This document shows positions 42,512-50,416 of a DNA stretch of 64,000 bases, piece after piece. How positions within the stretch are numbered: position 1 is the first letter of the stretch; each line of letters begins with the position of its first letter. Source of the DNA: Streptomyces sp. NBC_00459. Its GTDB lineage: Bacteria > Actinomycetota > Actinomycetes > Streptomycetales > Streptomycetaceae. Location of the stretch: positions 8,680,001-8,744,000 of the forward strand of contig NZ_CP107903.1 of the NCBI RefSeq assembly GCF_036013955.1. The letters run 5' to 3'. A model generated the notes under the pieces. That model was not told the DNA's origin. It worked only from the letters and a program-made list of their open reading frames with translations, and ran no database searches. The translations under genes were made by a program, and so were the position numbers.

Positions 42512-43021
42512 GTGGCCACCGCCCCCGACGCCCAGCCGGCGCTCGGTGAACCCCGGCTGGGCGGCCGGTGGGTGCTGCGTGCCCTCGCCCGGCCGCCCTA
42601 CGGGCTCCGCCGCGAGCGGACATACTCGGTACGGGCCGCCGAGGGCGGCCCGGAGCTGTTCCTGCGACTCCACCGCGTACCGGACCATCCGCTGCGGGAC
42701 TGCTATCCGTTCGGTGCCCACGATCTCGCGGTCGGCCTCACCCTGCCCGGCGCGGACGAGACCAGGGCCGGGGGCGGACCCGGTCCGGCCGCACGTCTGC
42801 TGCGCGACCTCGTGCCCGCCCTGTTCGCCCTGGACCCGGGATGCCGCCGGGTGATCGCCGCGCCGGACGAGGACGACACCGCCACCCAACTCGCCCTGGA
42901 AAGCGGCGGGTTCCGCCGGATCGCGGAGGCGGACCTGCCTGGCGGCAGCGTCGTGCTGTTCGCGGCGGAGCCACCGGGGATCGCCCGCCTGTCCACCGCG
43001 CTGGACGACATGCCCCACTGA
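42512..43021 (+). CDS. GNAT-like acyltransferase
   Basis: A protein of 169 residues starting with GTG, eight bases after the CoA-ligase stop. The C-terminal half has the look of a GNAT fold: VPALFALDPGCRRVIAAPDEDDTATQLALESGGFRRI is the usual strand-helix-strand with the late GF.R signature, as in siderophore-type or aminoglycoside-type acyltransferases. The N-terminal part is poorly conserved and I do not see a clear Q/RxxGxG/A pyrophosphate loop. It may use the CoA ester made by the ligase next door as acyl donor, but that is inference from position. Confidence 0.55.
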   Translation: MATAPDAQPALGEPRLGGRWVLRALARPPYGLRRERTYSVRAAEGGPELFLRLHRVPDHPLRDCYPFGAHDLAVGLTLPGADETRAGGGPGPAARLLRDLVPALFALDPGCRRVIAAPDEDDTATQLALESGGFRRIAEADLPGGSVVLFAAEPPGIARLSTALDDMPH

Positions 43022-43162
43022 CGACGGACAGCTCGCCGACTCGACCTGCCTGACGACCCGACCCGCCACTCGAGCCGGCCGGGTTGTCAGGCTGTCCGTC
43101 GTCCGGGACCGGTGCGTCGCGCCCTGCCGGTTCACGACGCTCTTCGCACCCGCGCACAGTGT

Positions 43163-43179
43163 GTGCTGCACAGCGGCAC
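43163..43179. promoter_or_regulatory. 17-bp operator copy 9 (MDR-mhpBDFE promoter)
   Basis: GTGCTGCACAGCGGCAC, one mismatch in 7-bp arms, 42 bases before the GTG start of the MDR gene. It is the most degenerate and the last copy; none is visible further right. Confidence 0.65.
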
Positions 43180-43220
43180 AGCGGCTATGGCCCCGTGCCG
43201 GTCGGAGCGAACGTAAGTAC

Positions 43221-44204
43221 GTGCTTGCTGCAACCGCTGTTTCCCAGAGCGCCACCGATCCGCTGTCAGGACTGGTGCTGCGCGACGTCCCGGAACCCAC
43301 GCCGAGGCCCGGATGGTCCCGTGTCCGTGTCGTGGCCTCCTCCCTCAACATGCACGACCTGTGGACTCTTCGGGGCGTCGGCCATCCTCCGGAACGTCTT
43401 CCGATCGTTCTCGGCTGCGACGCGTCCGGATACGACGACAACGGCAACGAGGTCATCGTCCACCCGGTGATCGGCGACCCGGACGCCGGCCGCGGTGACG
43501 AGACGCTGGACCCGAACCGTGCGCTGCTCTCCGAGCGGCACGACGGTTCCTTCGCGGAGTACCTCGTCGTACCGAGCCGCAACCTGGTACCGAAGCCGGC
43601 GTGGCTGTCCTTCGAGGAGGCTGCCTGTCTGCCCGTCGCCTGGACCACGGCCTACCGCATGCTGTTCACTCAGGCCCGGATCAGTGCGGGGGACAGGGTG
43701 CTCGTGCAGGGCGCGGGCGGCGGGGTCGCCTCCGCCGCGATCAGGCTGGCCGTGGCCGCCGGGGCCGTCGTGTACGCCACCAGCCGGAGCAAGGCCAAGC
43801 GCGTCGAGGCCCTCTCCTGGGGCGCGCGGGCGGCGCTGCCCACCGGTGAGCGGCTGCCCGAGCGGGTCGACGTGGTCATCGAGACCGTCGGGGAGGCGAC
43901 CTGGTCGCATTCCCTGAAGTCCCTGAGGCCGGGTGGCTCGGTCGTGATCGCCGGTGCCACCAGCGGCGCCAACCCACCCGCGGACCTGGGCCGGGTCTTC
44001 TACCTCCAGCAGCGCATCCTCGGCTCCACCGGGGGCACCCGCGCCGAACTGGTCTCGATGCTGCGCATGCTCGACGCCACCGGCGTGCGGCCGGTGATCG
44101 ACCGGACCCTGCCGCTCTCGGAGATCCGCAAGGGCTTCCAGCTCATGATCGACGGCGAGTTGACCGGAAAGCTCGTCATCCACCCGCCGGCCCCCCGCCA
44201 GTAA
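43221..44204 (+). CDS. Medium-chain dehydrogenase/reductase (zinc-type ADH/quinone reductase superfamily)
   Basis: About 327 residues from a GTG at 43221. The N-terminal GroES-like domain has LVLRDVPEPTPRPGWSRVRVVASSLNMHDLWTLRG and LPIVLGCDASGYD. The nucleotide domain has DRVLVQGAGGGVASAAIRLAVAAGA near residue 160. The catalytic zinc His/Glu pattern of alcohol dehydrogenases is not evident, so a quinone-reductase-like or enoyl-reductase-like activity on an alpha,beta-unsaturated substrate is possible. As first gene of the mhpBDFE unit it might reduce a cinnamate-type side chain before ring cleavage; the sequence does not prove this. A 17-bp palindrome is 42 bases upstream. Confidence 0.85.
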   Translation: MLAATAVSQSATDPLSGLVLRDVPEPTPRPGWSRVRVVASSLNMHDLWTLRGVGHPPERLPIVLGCDASGYDDNGNEVIVHPVIGDPDAGRGDETLDPNRALLSERHDGSFAEYLVVPSRNLVPKPAWLSFEEAACLPVAWTTAYRMLFTQARISAGDRVLVQGAGGGVASAAIRLAVAAGAVVYATSRSKAKRVEALSWGARAALPTGERLPERVDVVIETVGEATWSHSLKSLRPGGSVVIAGATSGANPPADLGRVFYLQQRILGSTGGTRAELVSMLRMLDATGVRPVIDRTLPLSEIRKGFQLMIDGELTGKLVIHPPAPRQ

Positions 44205-44218
44205 GGAGCCCTGCCACC

Positions 44219-45157
44219 ATGACCGCAGCAGCCGTAGGGCTGTCCCACTCGCCGCTCATCGGCCGGAACGACCCGGACGCCGACGTCCTGGCCCGTGTCG
44301 ACCGGGCCGTTGCGGGCGCCAGGGACTTCGTCCGGGACTTCGACCCGGATCTCGTGGTGCTGTACGCGCCCGACCACTACAACGGCTTCTTCTACCGGGA
44401 GATGCCACCGTTCTGCCTGGCGACCGAGGCGCACGCGGTCGGGGACTTCGGCTCCCGGTCGGGCCCGCTGTCGGTCGACACCGGCGCGGCCAAGGCCCTG
44501 GCGCAGGGTGTCCTCGACCGGGGCGTCGACCTGACCGTCTCCGCCCGGATGACCGTCGACCACGGGTTCGCGCAGCCGCTGGAGGTGCTCTTCGGCGGGA
44601 TCGACCAGGTGCCCGTCGTGCCCGTCTTCGTCAACGGGGTGGCCACCCCGTTGTGTCCGGTGAGCCGGATCAGGGCCCTGGGAACGGCGGTGGGCGAGGC
44701 CGCCGCCGGGCTCGGGCGACGGGTGCTGTTCCTCGCCTCGGGCGGCCTCTCGCACGACCCGCCCGTCCCGGTCCTGGACGGCGCGCCGCCACGAGTCGCC
44801 GAGGCGCTCGTCGAGGGCCGCCCGCCGACACCCGAGCAGCGGGCGAGGGGCGAGCAGCGAGTGCTCCAGGCCGGCCGTGACTACGCCGCTGGGTCGACCG
44901 CGATGATCCCCATCAACCCCGACTGGGACAACCGTCTCCTCGACCACCTGGAACGCGGCGAACTCACGGAGTTCGACTCCTGGACGGTGGAGTGGATGGC
45001 GAAGGAGGCCGGCGGTTCGGCACACGAGGTCCGCGCCTGGATCGCGGCGTTCGCCTCGCTGGCGGCGACCGGCCCATACGACATGGCGTCCCGGTTCTAC
45101 GAGGCCGTTCCCGCGTGGATCGCCGGGTTCGCCGTCGCGACGGCACACGGGCGGTGA
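44219..45157 (+). CDS. mhpB: 2,3-Dihydroxyphenylpropionate 1,2-dioxygenase (extradiol, LigB/MhpB-type)
   Basis: A protein of 312 residues, as in E. coli MhpB. Blocks are GLSHSPLIG, YAPDHYNGFFYREMPPFC, the pair Asp114-His115 in TVDHGFAQPLE and His179 in ASGGLSHDPPVP. His115 and His179 fall at the numbers known for the acid/base residues of MhpB. It is an Fe(II) class III extradiol enzyme that opens the catechol ring next to the side chain. It begins 14 bases after the MDR gene and overlaps or abuts mhpD. The enzyme strongly supports a phenylpropanoid, not biphenyl or phenol, pathway. Confidence 0.93.
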   Translation: MTAAAVGLSHSPLIGRNDPDADVLARVDRAVAGARDFVRDFDPDLVVLYAPDHYNGFFYREMPPFCLATEAHAVGDFGSRSGPLSVDTGAAKALAQGVLDRGVDLTVSARMTVDHGFAQPLEVLFGGIDQVPVVPVFVNGVATPLCPVSRIRALGTAVGEAAAGLGRRVLFLASGGLSHDPPVPVLDGAPPRVAEALVEGRPPTPEQRARGEQRVLQAGRDYAAGSTAMIPINPDWDNRLLDHLERGELTEFDSWTVEWMAKEAGGSAHEVRAWIAAFASLAATGPYDMASRFYEAVPAWIAGFAVATAHGR

Positions 45158-45162
45158 CCGGC

Positions 45163-45993
45163 ATGACACCCATGAATCCCGACGCGGACGCGGTGGAACG
45201 GGCCGTCGCGCGTCTCACCGCCGCCCTCGACGAGGGCCGCCCCGTCGCACCTGTACGGGATCTGATAGGCGAGCACGACCTTGCCGCCGCCTACGCCGTA
45301 CAGCGGGAGCTGACCCGCCGTCGGCTGGCCGGCGGGGCGGTCGTGACCGGCCGGAAGATCGGTCTGACCTCACCCGCCGTCCAGCGTCAACTGGGCGTTG
45401 ACCAGCCCGACTTCGGGGTGCTCTTCGCGGACATGGACGTCTCGGCGGAGGCCGAGGTGCCCTCCTGGCGGCTGCTCCAGCCCAAGGCCGAGGCCGAGAT
45501 CGCCTTCGTCCTCAAGGAGGACCTGGCCGACGGCGACCTGGACGCGGCACGTGTGCGGTCCGCGGTCGACTACGCGGTCGCCGCACTGGAGATCGTGGAC
45601 AGCCGCATCGCCGACTGGGACATCCGCCTCACGGACACGGTCGCGGACAACGCCTCCAGCGGGCTGTACGTCCTGGCCGAACGCCGCCTCGGCCTCGACG
45701 AGTTCGAACCCCGCGAGACCACCATGCGGATGTACGCCGACGACGTGCCGGTCTCCGAGGGCGCCGGATCCGCCTGTCTCGGCGATCCGCTCAACGCCCT
45801 CGCCTGGCTGGCCCGTACGGCGCTGGAGTTCGGGGACCCCCTGCGCGCCGGCCAGGTCGTCCTCTCGGGCGCGCTCGGCCCCATGGTCCCGGCCCCGCCC
45901 GGCACCCGGATCCGGGCCGAGATCAGCTCACTCGGCGAGGTCACCGCCACTTTCTCCGAGAAGTCCGGAAAGCCTGAAAAGAGAGACGCATGA
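45163..45993 (+). CDS. mhpD: 2-Keto-4-pentenoate hydratase
   Basis: A protein of 276 residues. Family blocks are AYAVQRELTRRRLAGGAVVTGRKIGLTSPAVQRQLGVDQPDFGVLF, LLQPKAEAEIAFVL with the metal-binding E-x-E, and ALEIVDSRIADWDI. It adds water to 2-hydroxypenta-2,4-dienoate to give 4-hydroxy-2-oxovalerate. I list the ATG at 45163; a GTG at 45154, whose bases overlap the mhpB stop (GTGA), is equally possible and would add three residues. It overlaps mhpF by four bases. Confidence 0.93.
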   Translation: MTPMNPDADAVERAVARLTAALDEGRPVAPVRDLIGEHDLAAAYAVQRELTRRRLAGGAVVTGRKIGLTSPAVQRQLGVDQPDFGVLFADMDVSAEAEVPSWRLLQPKAEAEIAFVLKEDLADGDLDAARVRSAVDYAVAALEIVDSRIADWDIRLTDTVADNASSGLYVLAERRLGLDEFEPRETTMRMYADDVPVSEGAGSACLGDPLNALAWLARTALEFGDPLRAGQVVLSGALGPMVPAPPGTRIRAEISSLGEVTATFSEKSGKPEKRDA

Positions 45994-46946
45994 CGAAGAC
46001 GAAGGTCGCGATCATCGGGTCCGGCAACATCGGCACCGACCTGATGATCAAGGTGCTGCGCCTGTCGGGCTCGCTGGAAATGGCTGCCATGGTCGGCATC
46101 GACCCGGCCTCCGACGGTCTCGCCCGGGCCGCACGGTTCGGTATCCCCACCACGCACGAGGGCGTCGACGGTCTGATCGCGCTCCCTCACTTCGACGAGA
46201 TCGGCATCGTCTTCGACGCGACCTCGGCCAAGGCCCACGTCGCGAACGCCGCGAAGCTCGCCCCGTACGGGAAGCGGCTCATCGACCTCACCCCCGCCGC
46301 GATCGGCCCGTTCGTGATCCCGCCCGTCAACCTGGACGAGCACTTGGACCTGGGGGCCGACAACCTCAACATGGTCACTTGCGGTGGTCAGGCAACGATT
46401 CCCATGGTCGCGGCCGTCTCTGCGGTCACCCCGGTCCACTACGCGGAGATCGTGGCCTCCATCGCCTCCAAGTCGGCGGGCCCGGGCACCCGGGCCAACA
46501 TCGACGAGTTCACGGAGACCACCTCGCACGCCATCGAGTCCGTCGGTGGCGCGGCCCGCGGCAAGGCGATCATCGTCCTGAACCCGGCGGAGCCGCCGCT
46601 GATCATGCGGGACACCGTGTTCTGCCTGACCGGCGACGTCGACCACGACGCCGTACGCGCGTCGGTGGCGGCCATGGCCGAACGGGTCGCACAGTACGTG
46701 CCCGGCTACCGCCTCAAGCAGGAGGTGCAGTTCACCCCGGTCCCTGACGGTGAACCCGTGCACACCCTCCTTCCGGACGACGTGGGCCCGGTCACCACCC
46801 AGGTGTCGGTGTTCCTCGAAGTGGAGGGCGCTGCCCACTATCTGCCGGCCTATGCCGGGAACCTGGACATCATGACGTCGGCCGCCGTGCAGGTCGCCGA
46901 GTCGATCGCACAGCGCAGCACGTCCCCCGCGGAGGCGACCCGATGA
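45990..46946 (+). CDS. mhpF: Acetaldehyde dehydrogenase, acylating
   Basis: A protein of 318 residues. NAD motif VAIIGSGNIGTDLMIKVLR (residues 6-24), catalytic Cys131 in LNMVTCGGQATIP, and late blocks PAEPPLIMRDTVFC and VFLEVEGAAHYLPAYAGNLDIMTSAA are those of MhpF/BphJ. It converts acetaldehyde, channelled from the aldolase, to acetyl-CoA. It overlaps both mhpD and mhpE by ATGA, as expected for a heterodimeric complex with the aldolase. Confidence 0.95.
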   Translation: MTKTKVAIIGSGNIGTDLMIKVLRLSGSLEMAAMVGIDPASDGLARAARFGIPTTHEGVDGLIALPHFDEIGIVFDATSAKAHVANAAKLAPYGKRLIDLTPAAIGPFVIPPVNLDEHLDLGADNLNMVTCGGQATIPMVAAVSAVTPVHYAEIVASIASKSAGPGTRANIDEFTETTSHAIESVGGAARGKAIIVLNPAEPPLIMRDTVFCLTGDVDHDAVRASVAAMAERVAQYVPGYRLKQEVQFTPVPDGEPVHTLLPDDVGPVTTQVSVFLEVEGAAHYLPAYAGNLDIMTSAAVQVAESIAQRSTSPAEATR

Positions 46947-48052
46947 CGACCGAATCGACGACCGGGACAGCGGCAGAAGCGGCGACCGGCACGACGTCGG
47001 CCGCCGGGGCTCCGTCGACCCGCGTGGACCGGAAGCTGTACGTCCAGGACGTCACCCTGCGGGACGGCATGCACGCCGTCCGGCACCGCATCGACCCCGC
47101 CGACGTGGGCCGTATCGTGGCCGCGCTCGACGCGGCGGGGGTCGACGCCATCGAGGTCGCCCACGGCGACGGCCTCGCGGGCGGCTCGGTGAACTACGGC
47201 CCCGGCAGCCACACCGACTGGGAGTGGATCGAGGCCGCGGCCGACAACATCCGCTCCGCGGTCCTCACCACGCTCCTCCTGCCCGGCATCGGCACCATCA
47301 CCGAACTGGAACGCGCCCACGCTCTCGGCGTCCGCTCGGTACGGGTGGCGACCCACTGCACCGAGGCCGACATCGCCGCGCAGCACATCGCCAAGGCCCG
47401 CGAGCTGGGGATGGACGTCTCGGGCTTCCTGATGATGAGCCACCTGGCCCCGGCCGCCGGACTCGCCGCCCAAGCCAGGCTCATGGAGTCCTACGGCGCG
47501 CACTGCGTGTACGTCACCGACTCCGGCGGCCGCCTCACCATGGACGGAATGCGCGAACGCGTCCGCGCCTACCGCGACGTGCTCGACCCGGCCACCGAGG
47601 TCGGCGTGCACGCGCACGAGAACCTGTCCCTGTCGGTCGCCAACAGCGTCGTCGCCGTGGAGGAGGGCGTCACCCGGGTGGACGCCTCCCTCGCCGGCCA
47701 GGGCGCGGGGGCGGGAAACTGCCCGATCGAGGCGTTCGTCGCCGTGGCGACCCTGCACGGCTGGCAGCACGGCTGCGACCTGTTCGCCCTCCAGGACGCC
47801 GCCGACGACCTTGTCCGGCCACTGCGGGACCGCCCCGTACAGGTCGACCGGGAGACGCTGACCCTCGGCTACGCGGGCGTGTACTCGTCCTTCCTCCGGC
47901 ACACCGAGATGGCCGCCGCCCGCTACGGCGTGGACGCCCGGACGCTGCTCCTGGAGGTGGGCCGACGTGGCCTGGTGGGCGGCCAGGAGGACATGATCGT
48001 GGACATCGCGCTCGACCTGGCCCCGGCCGGGCACACGCCCTCCGCACGCTGA
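46943..48052 (+). CDS. mhpE: 4-Hydroxy-2-oxovalerate aldolase
   Basis: A protein of 369 residues with an N-terminal extension of about 30 Thr/Ala-rich residues before the DRE-TIM core VQDVTLRDGMHAVRH. The metal-binding HxH is in VGVHAHENLSLSVAN, and the substrate/channel region GAGAGNCPIEAFVAV is present. It cleaves 4-hydroxy-2-oxovalerate to pyruvate and acetaldehyde, which passes to MhpF. It ends the catabolic operon; no operator copies are seen beyond it. Confidence 0.94.
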   Translation: MTTESTTGTAAEAATGTTSAAGAPSTRVDRKLYVQDVTLRDGMHAVRHRIDPADVGRIVAALDAAGVDAIEVAHGDGLAGGSVNYGPGSHTDWEWIEAAADNIRSAVLTTLLLPGIGTITELERAHALGVRSVRVATHCTEADIAAQHIAKARELGMDVSGFLMMSHLAPAAGLAAQARLMESYGAHCVYVTDSGGRLTMDGMRERVRAYRDVLDPATEVGVHAHENLSLSVANSVVAVEEGVTRVDASLAGQGAGAGNCPIEAFVAVATLHGWQHGCDLFALQDAADDLVRPLRDRPVQVDRETLTLGYAGVYSSFLRHTEMAAARYGVDARTLLLEVGRRGLVGGQEDMIVDIALDLAPAGHTPSAR

Positions 48053-48653
48053 CCACCTGCGCCAAGGCTGCTGCTGCCCAGAGGCCTGCGGCCCTCTTGC
48101 AGGACCGCGAAAAGTGAAACTCCGGGGAAAGGCACCGGAAAAGCACCAGCGCCGTGTCGGTTCACCCAGTCCTGCCCAGGGTCACAGGCTGGGTCTCGTC
48201 GGCGATCTTGCTGGTGATCCGTCCCTCTTGCTCCTCTCGGGCGATCTCGACCGTGCCCTCATCGGGGAGCGAGGGCACGTCGGTGGACACGTCTGGCCCT
48301 GCCGTCAGCAGGGCCCGAGGCACGGGTTGGGAACGCACCGCGGCCACGTTGTCGCGCGCGAGGCGCTGCCGGCGCCAGGCGTTTCCAACGTGGTTCTCCT
48401 CCAGGACCGCAGTGCGGTGAACACTCAGGGCGGCTGGGATCGGCACTTCTGCTCCGTCGTCGAAGCCGACGAGGTGTCACGGGAAGAGCCCTTTCCGGCC
48501 GTGCCCGTCCATTGCGGGCTCCAGGCCGAAGTGCGTGAAGCCGGGGGAGACCTCAGGTTCGGGGATGGCCAGGTGCCGAATTCCTGACAGACCCCACGCT
48601 TGCCGGGTGTGCCGGGTTCCACGAGCCGGGACGCTGCGCGAGAACCTGTCCGG
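48053..48653. other. Gene-poor gap between convergent genes
   Basis: About 600 bases between mhpE and the convergent GntR gene. A minus-strand frame at 48162-48446 reads DNVAAVRSQPVPRALLTAG and TVEIAREEQEGRITSK, which looks mildly protein-like, but I recognise no family and see no good ribosome site. The stretch marks the right end of the catabolic/biosynthetic regulon and may be relic sequence. Confidence 0.45.
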
Positions 48654-49355
48654 TCATGGATTCAGGGCTTGCGCTCCGGTGTCGAGACGGAGTCCGGCGG
48701 TGAGGTTGATGAGGCGGCTCAGCGCGTCGGCCGCGCGGTCGGGGTCGCGTGCGAGGGTGGCGTCCAGCAGTTCGCGGTGCTCCTCGGGCAGGTTCGGATC
48801 GGCGGGAGCGGGGCCAGCGGCGGGGTCGGGGTGCGACCAGCGGCGGTAGAGCTCGGCCTCCTCGCGCAGGGCGTTGGCCATGGCCAGGAGTCGGCGGTTG
48901 GCGCAGCCGTCGAGCAGGGTGTGGTGGAAGGCGGCGTGGGCGATCAGCCAGTCGGGGGTGGGACGGTCGGGGGCGGCCGGGTCGGTGCGCGGGGTGCGTT
49001 CGTAGCGGTGGTGGGCGGCGACCAGTCGTGACTCCCAGGCCAGGTCTCCGTCCGCGATGGCCCGGCGCAGGACGAGAGTTTCGATCTGCAGCCGCGCGTC
49101 GCTGAGTTCGGCGTGTCCGGCTTCGCTCAGGGGGGCGACCTGGAACCCGAGGTGGGCCTCGGAGCGGACCAGCCCGCGCTCGGCCAGGCGGATCAGGGCC
49201 TCTCGGATGACGCCGACGCTGGCTTCGTAACCGGCCGCCAGATCGGGGAACTTCAGCCGCTGTCCGGGCAGCAGCCGGCCGCTGAGGATGTCCGCGCGCA
49301 GACGGGCGTGGACATCATCGGTACGGGTGCGTTTGGGAGTGACATCGGACGGCAT
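48654..49355 (-). CDS. GntR-family regulator, FCD (FadR) subgroup
   Basis: A protein of 233 residues. A winged helix at about residues 14-75 (VHARLRADILSGRLLPGQRLKFPDLA, SVGVIREALIRLAERGLV) precedes an all-helical FCD domain with DARLQIETLVLRRAI, HAAFHHTLLDGCANRRL and EEHRELLDATLARDPDRAADAL, whose Asp/His residues usually bind a metal and a carboxylate. I chose the ATG at 49355, with a GTAGGA-like site upstream; a longer frame has no support. It is divergent from the FAH-family gene at 49494, with a perfect 12-bp palindrome between them. Confidence 0.9.
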   Translation of the reverse strand: MPSDVTPKRTRTDDVHARLRADILSGRLLPGQRLKFPDLAAGYEASVGVIREALIRLAERGLVRSEAHLGFQVAPLSEAGHAELSDARLQIETLVLRRAIADGDLAWESRLVAAHHRYERTPRTDPAAPDRPTPDWLIAHAAFHHTLLDGCANRRLLAMANALREEAELYRRWSHPDPAAGPAPADPNLPEEHRELLDATLARDPDRAADALSRLINLTAGLRLDTGAQALNP

Positions 49356-49390
49356 GCAAGCAATCCTACCCTCCACCGAAACGACCAGTA

Positions 49391-49402
49391 ACTTTCGAAA
49401 GT
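49391..49402. promoter_or_regulatory. 12-bp perfect palindrome between GntR and FAH genes
   Basis: ACTTTCGAAAGT is a perfect palindrome in a short AT-rich segment, 35 bases from the GntR start and 91 bases from the FAH start. It is the likely GntR operator, since proteins of this subgroup bind short AT-rich palindromes in the divergent promoter. Confidence 0.55.
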
Positions 49403-49493
49403 GATTTGAGTCTTTGAATTATCTGTGCTTCAGTGGAGCCACGTCACCCCGGGCAGACACCGGCGTGGAAGAGACAAGGCAAGGAGGAGTCCC

Positions 49494-50330
49494 GTGCGGA
49501 TCGCCAACCTGAACGGACGGCTCGTCCTGCTGACCACGCAGGGCGCGGTGGACGTCGAACAGGCCAGCGCAGGCGCCTTCGGCGCGGACCCGCAGGCCGT
49601 CTACGAGAACTGGGCGGCATTCACCAACTGGGCCGACCGGTCCGGAGACCTTGCGGGCACCCCCTACGACGAACGCGACCTGGGAGCCCCGGCACCGCGC
49701 CCGCGCCAGGTCCTGGCCGTCGGCCTGAACTACCGGGCGCACGCCGACGAGAACGACGTCGCCACCCCCGACACTCCGGCGGTGTTCACCAAGTTCCCCA
49801 GCTCCGTCACCGGTCCCTACACCCAGGTCCGCCTGCCCCGGGGGCACGTCGACTGGGAGGCGGAGCTGGTCGTGGTGATCGGCAGGCGTGCCTGGCAGGT
49901 GACCGAGGCCGACGCCTGGTCGTACGTGGCCGGACTGACCGTCGGCCAGGACCTGTCGGAGCGCCTCGCCCAGTTCGCCGGACCGGCCCCGCAGTGGGGA
50001 CCGGCCAAGTCCCACCCCGGCTTTTCCCCGACCGGGCCCTGTCTGGTCACCCCGGACGAGTTCACTGACCCCGACGACCTGGAGATCGGCTGCTCGCTGG
50101 GCACCGAGGTCCTGCAGAAGGACCGCACCGCCGGCATGGTCTTCTCCGTCCCCGCGTTCATCGCCGCCGTGTCGCGGAACCTGCCACTGCTGCCCGGTGA
50201 CGTCCTGTTCACCGGGACCCCGGCCGGCGTCGGCCTGGCCCGGACCCCGCCACGGTTCCTCGCCCCCGGCGACGAGCTCACCACCTGGATCGAAGGCATC
50301 GGCACCATCCGCCAGACCTTCACCGCCTGA
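49494..50330 (+). CDS. Fumarylacetoacetate hydrolase (FAH) family protein
   Basis: A protein of 278 residues. The FAH core runs from VLAVGLNYRAHADEN to the end. The metal ligands are visible as the E-x-E of VDWEAELVVVIGRR and Asp in VGQDLSERL. GDVLFTGTPAGVGLARTPPRFLAPGD is the family C-terminal block. Members hydrolyse or decarboxylate acylpyruvates and related beta-diketones from aromatic catabolism. The GTG at 49494 has AAGGAGGAG upstream. The divergent GntR regulator probably controls it together with the PEBP gene 86 bases downstream. Confidence 0.9.
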   Translation: MRIANLNGRLVLLTTQGAVDVEQASAGAFGADPQAVYENWAAFTNWADRSGDLAGTPYDERDLGAPAPRPRQVLAVGLNYRAHADENDVATPDTPAVFTKFPSSVTGPYTQVRLPRGHVDWEAELVVVIGRRAWQVTEADAWSYVAGLTVGQDLSERLAQFAGPAPQWGPAKSHPGFSPTGPCLVTPDEFTDPDDLEIGCSLGTEVLQKDRTAGMVFSVPAFIAAVSRNLPLLPGDVLFTGTPAGVGLARTPPRFLAPGDELTTWIEGIGTIRQTFTA

Positions 50331-50416
50331 TCACCCGGACGGAGCAGCCCGTCCGGCGCTCTACCACTGCTCGCCGCAACACTCGACAAGACCCCTTACA
50401 AGAAGGCCACTGCTGC

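Noticed and set aside
5864..48052. Assignment of the cluster to hygromycin A or A201A
   Set aside because: Only the PKS architecture fits; no fucofuranose, aminocyclitol, nucleoside or coupling genes are present.
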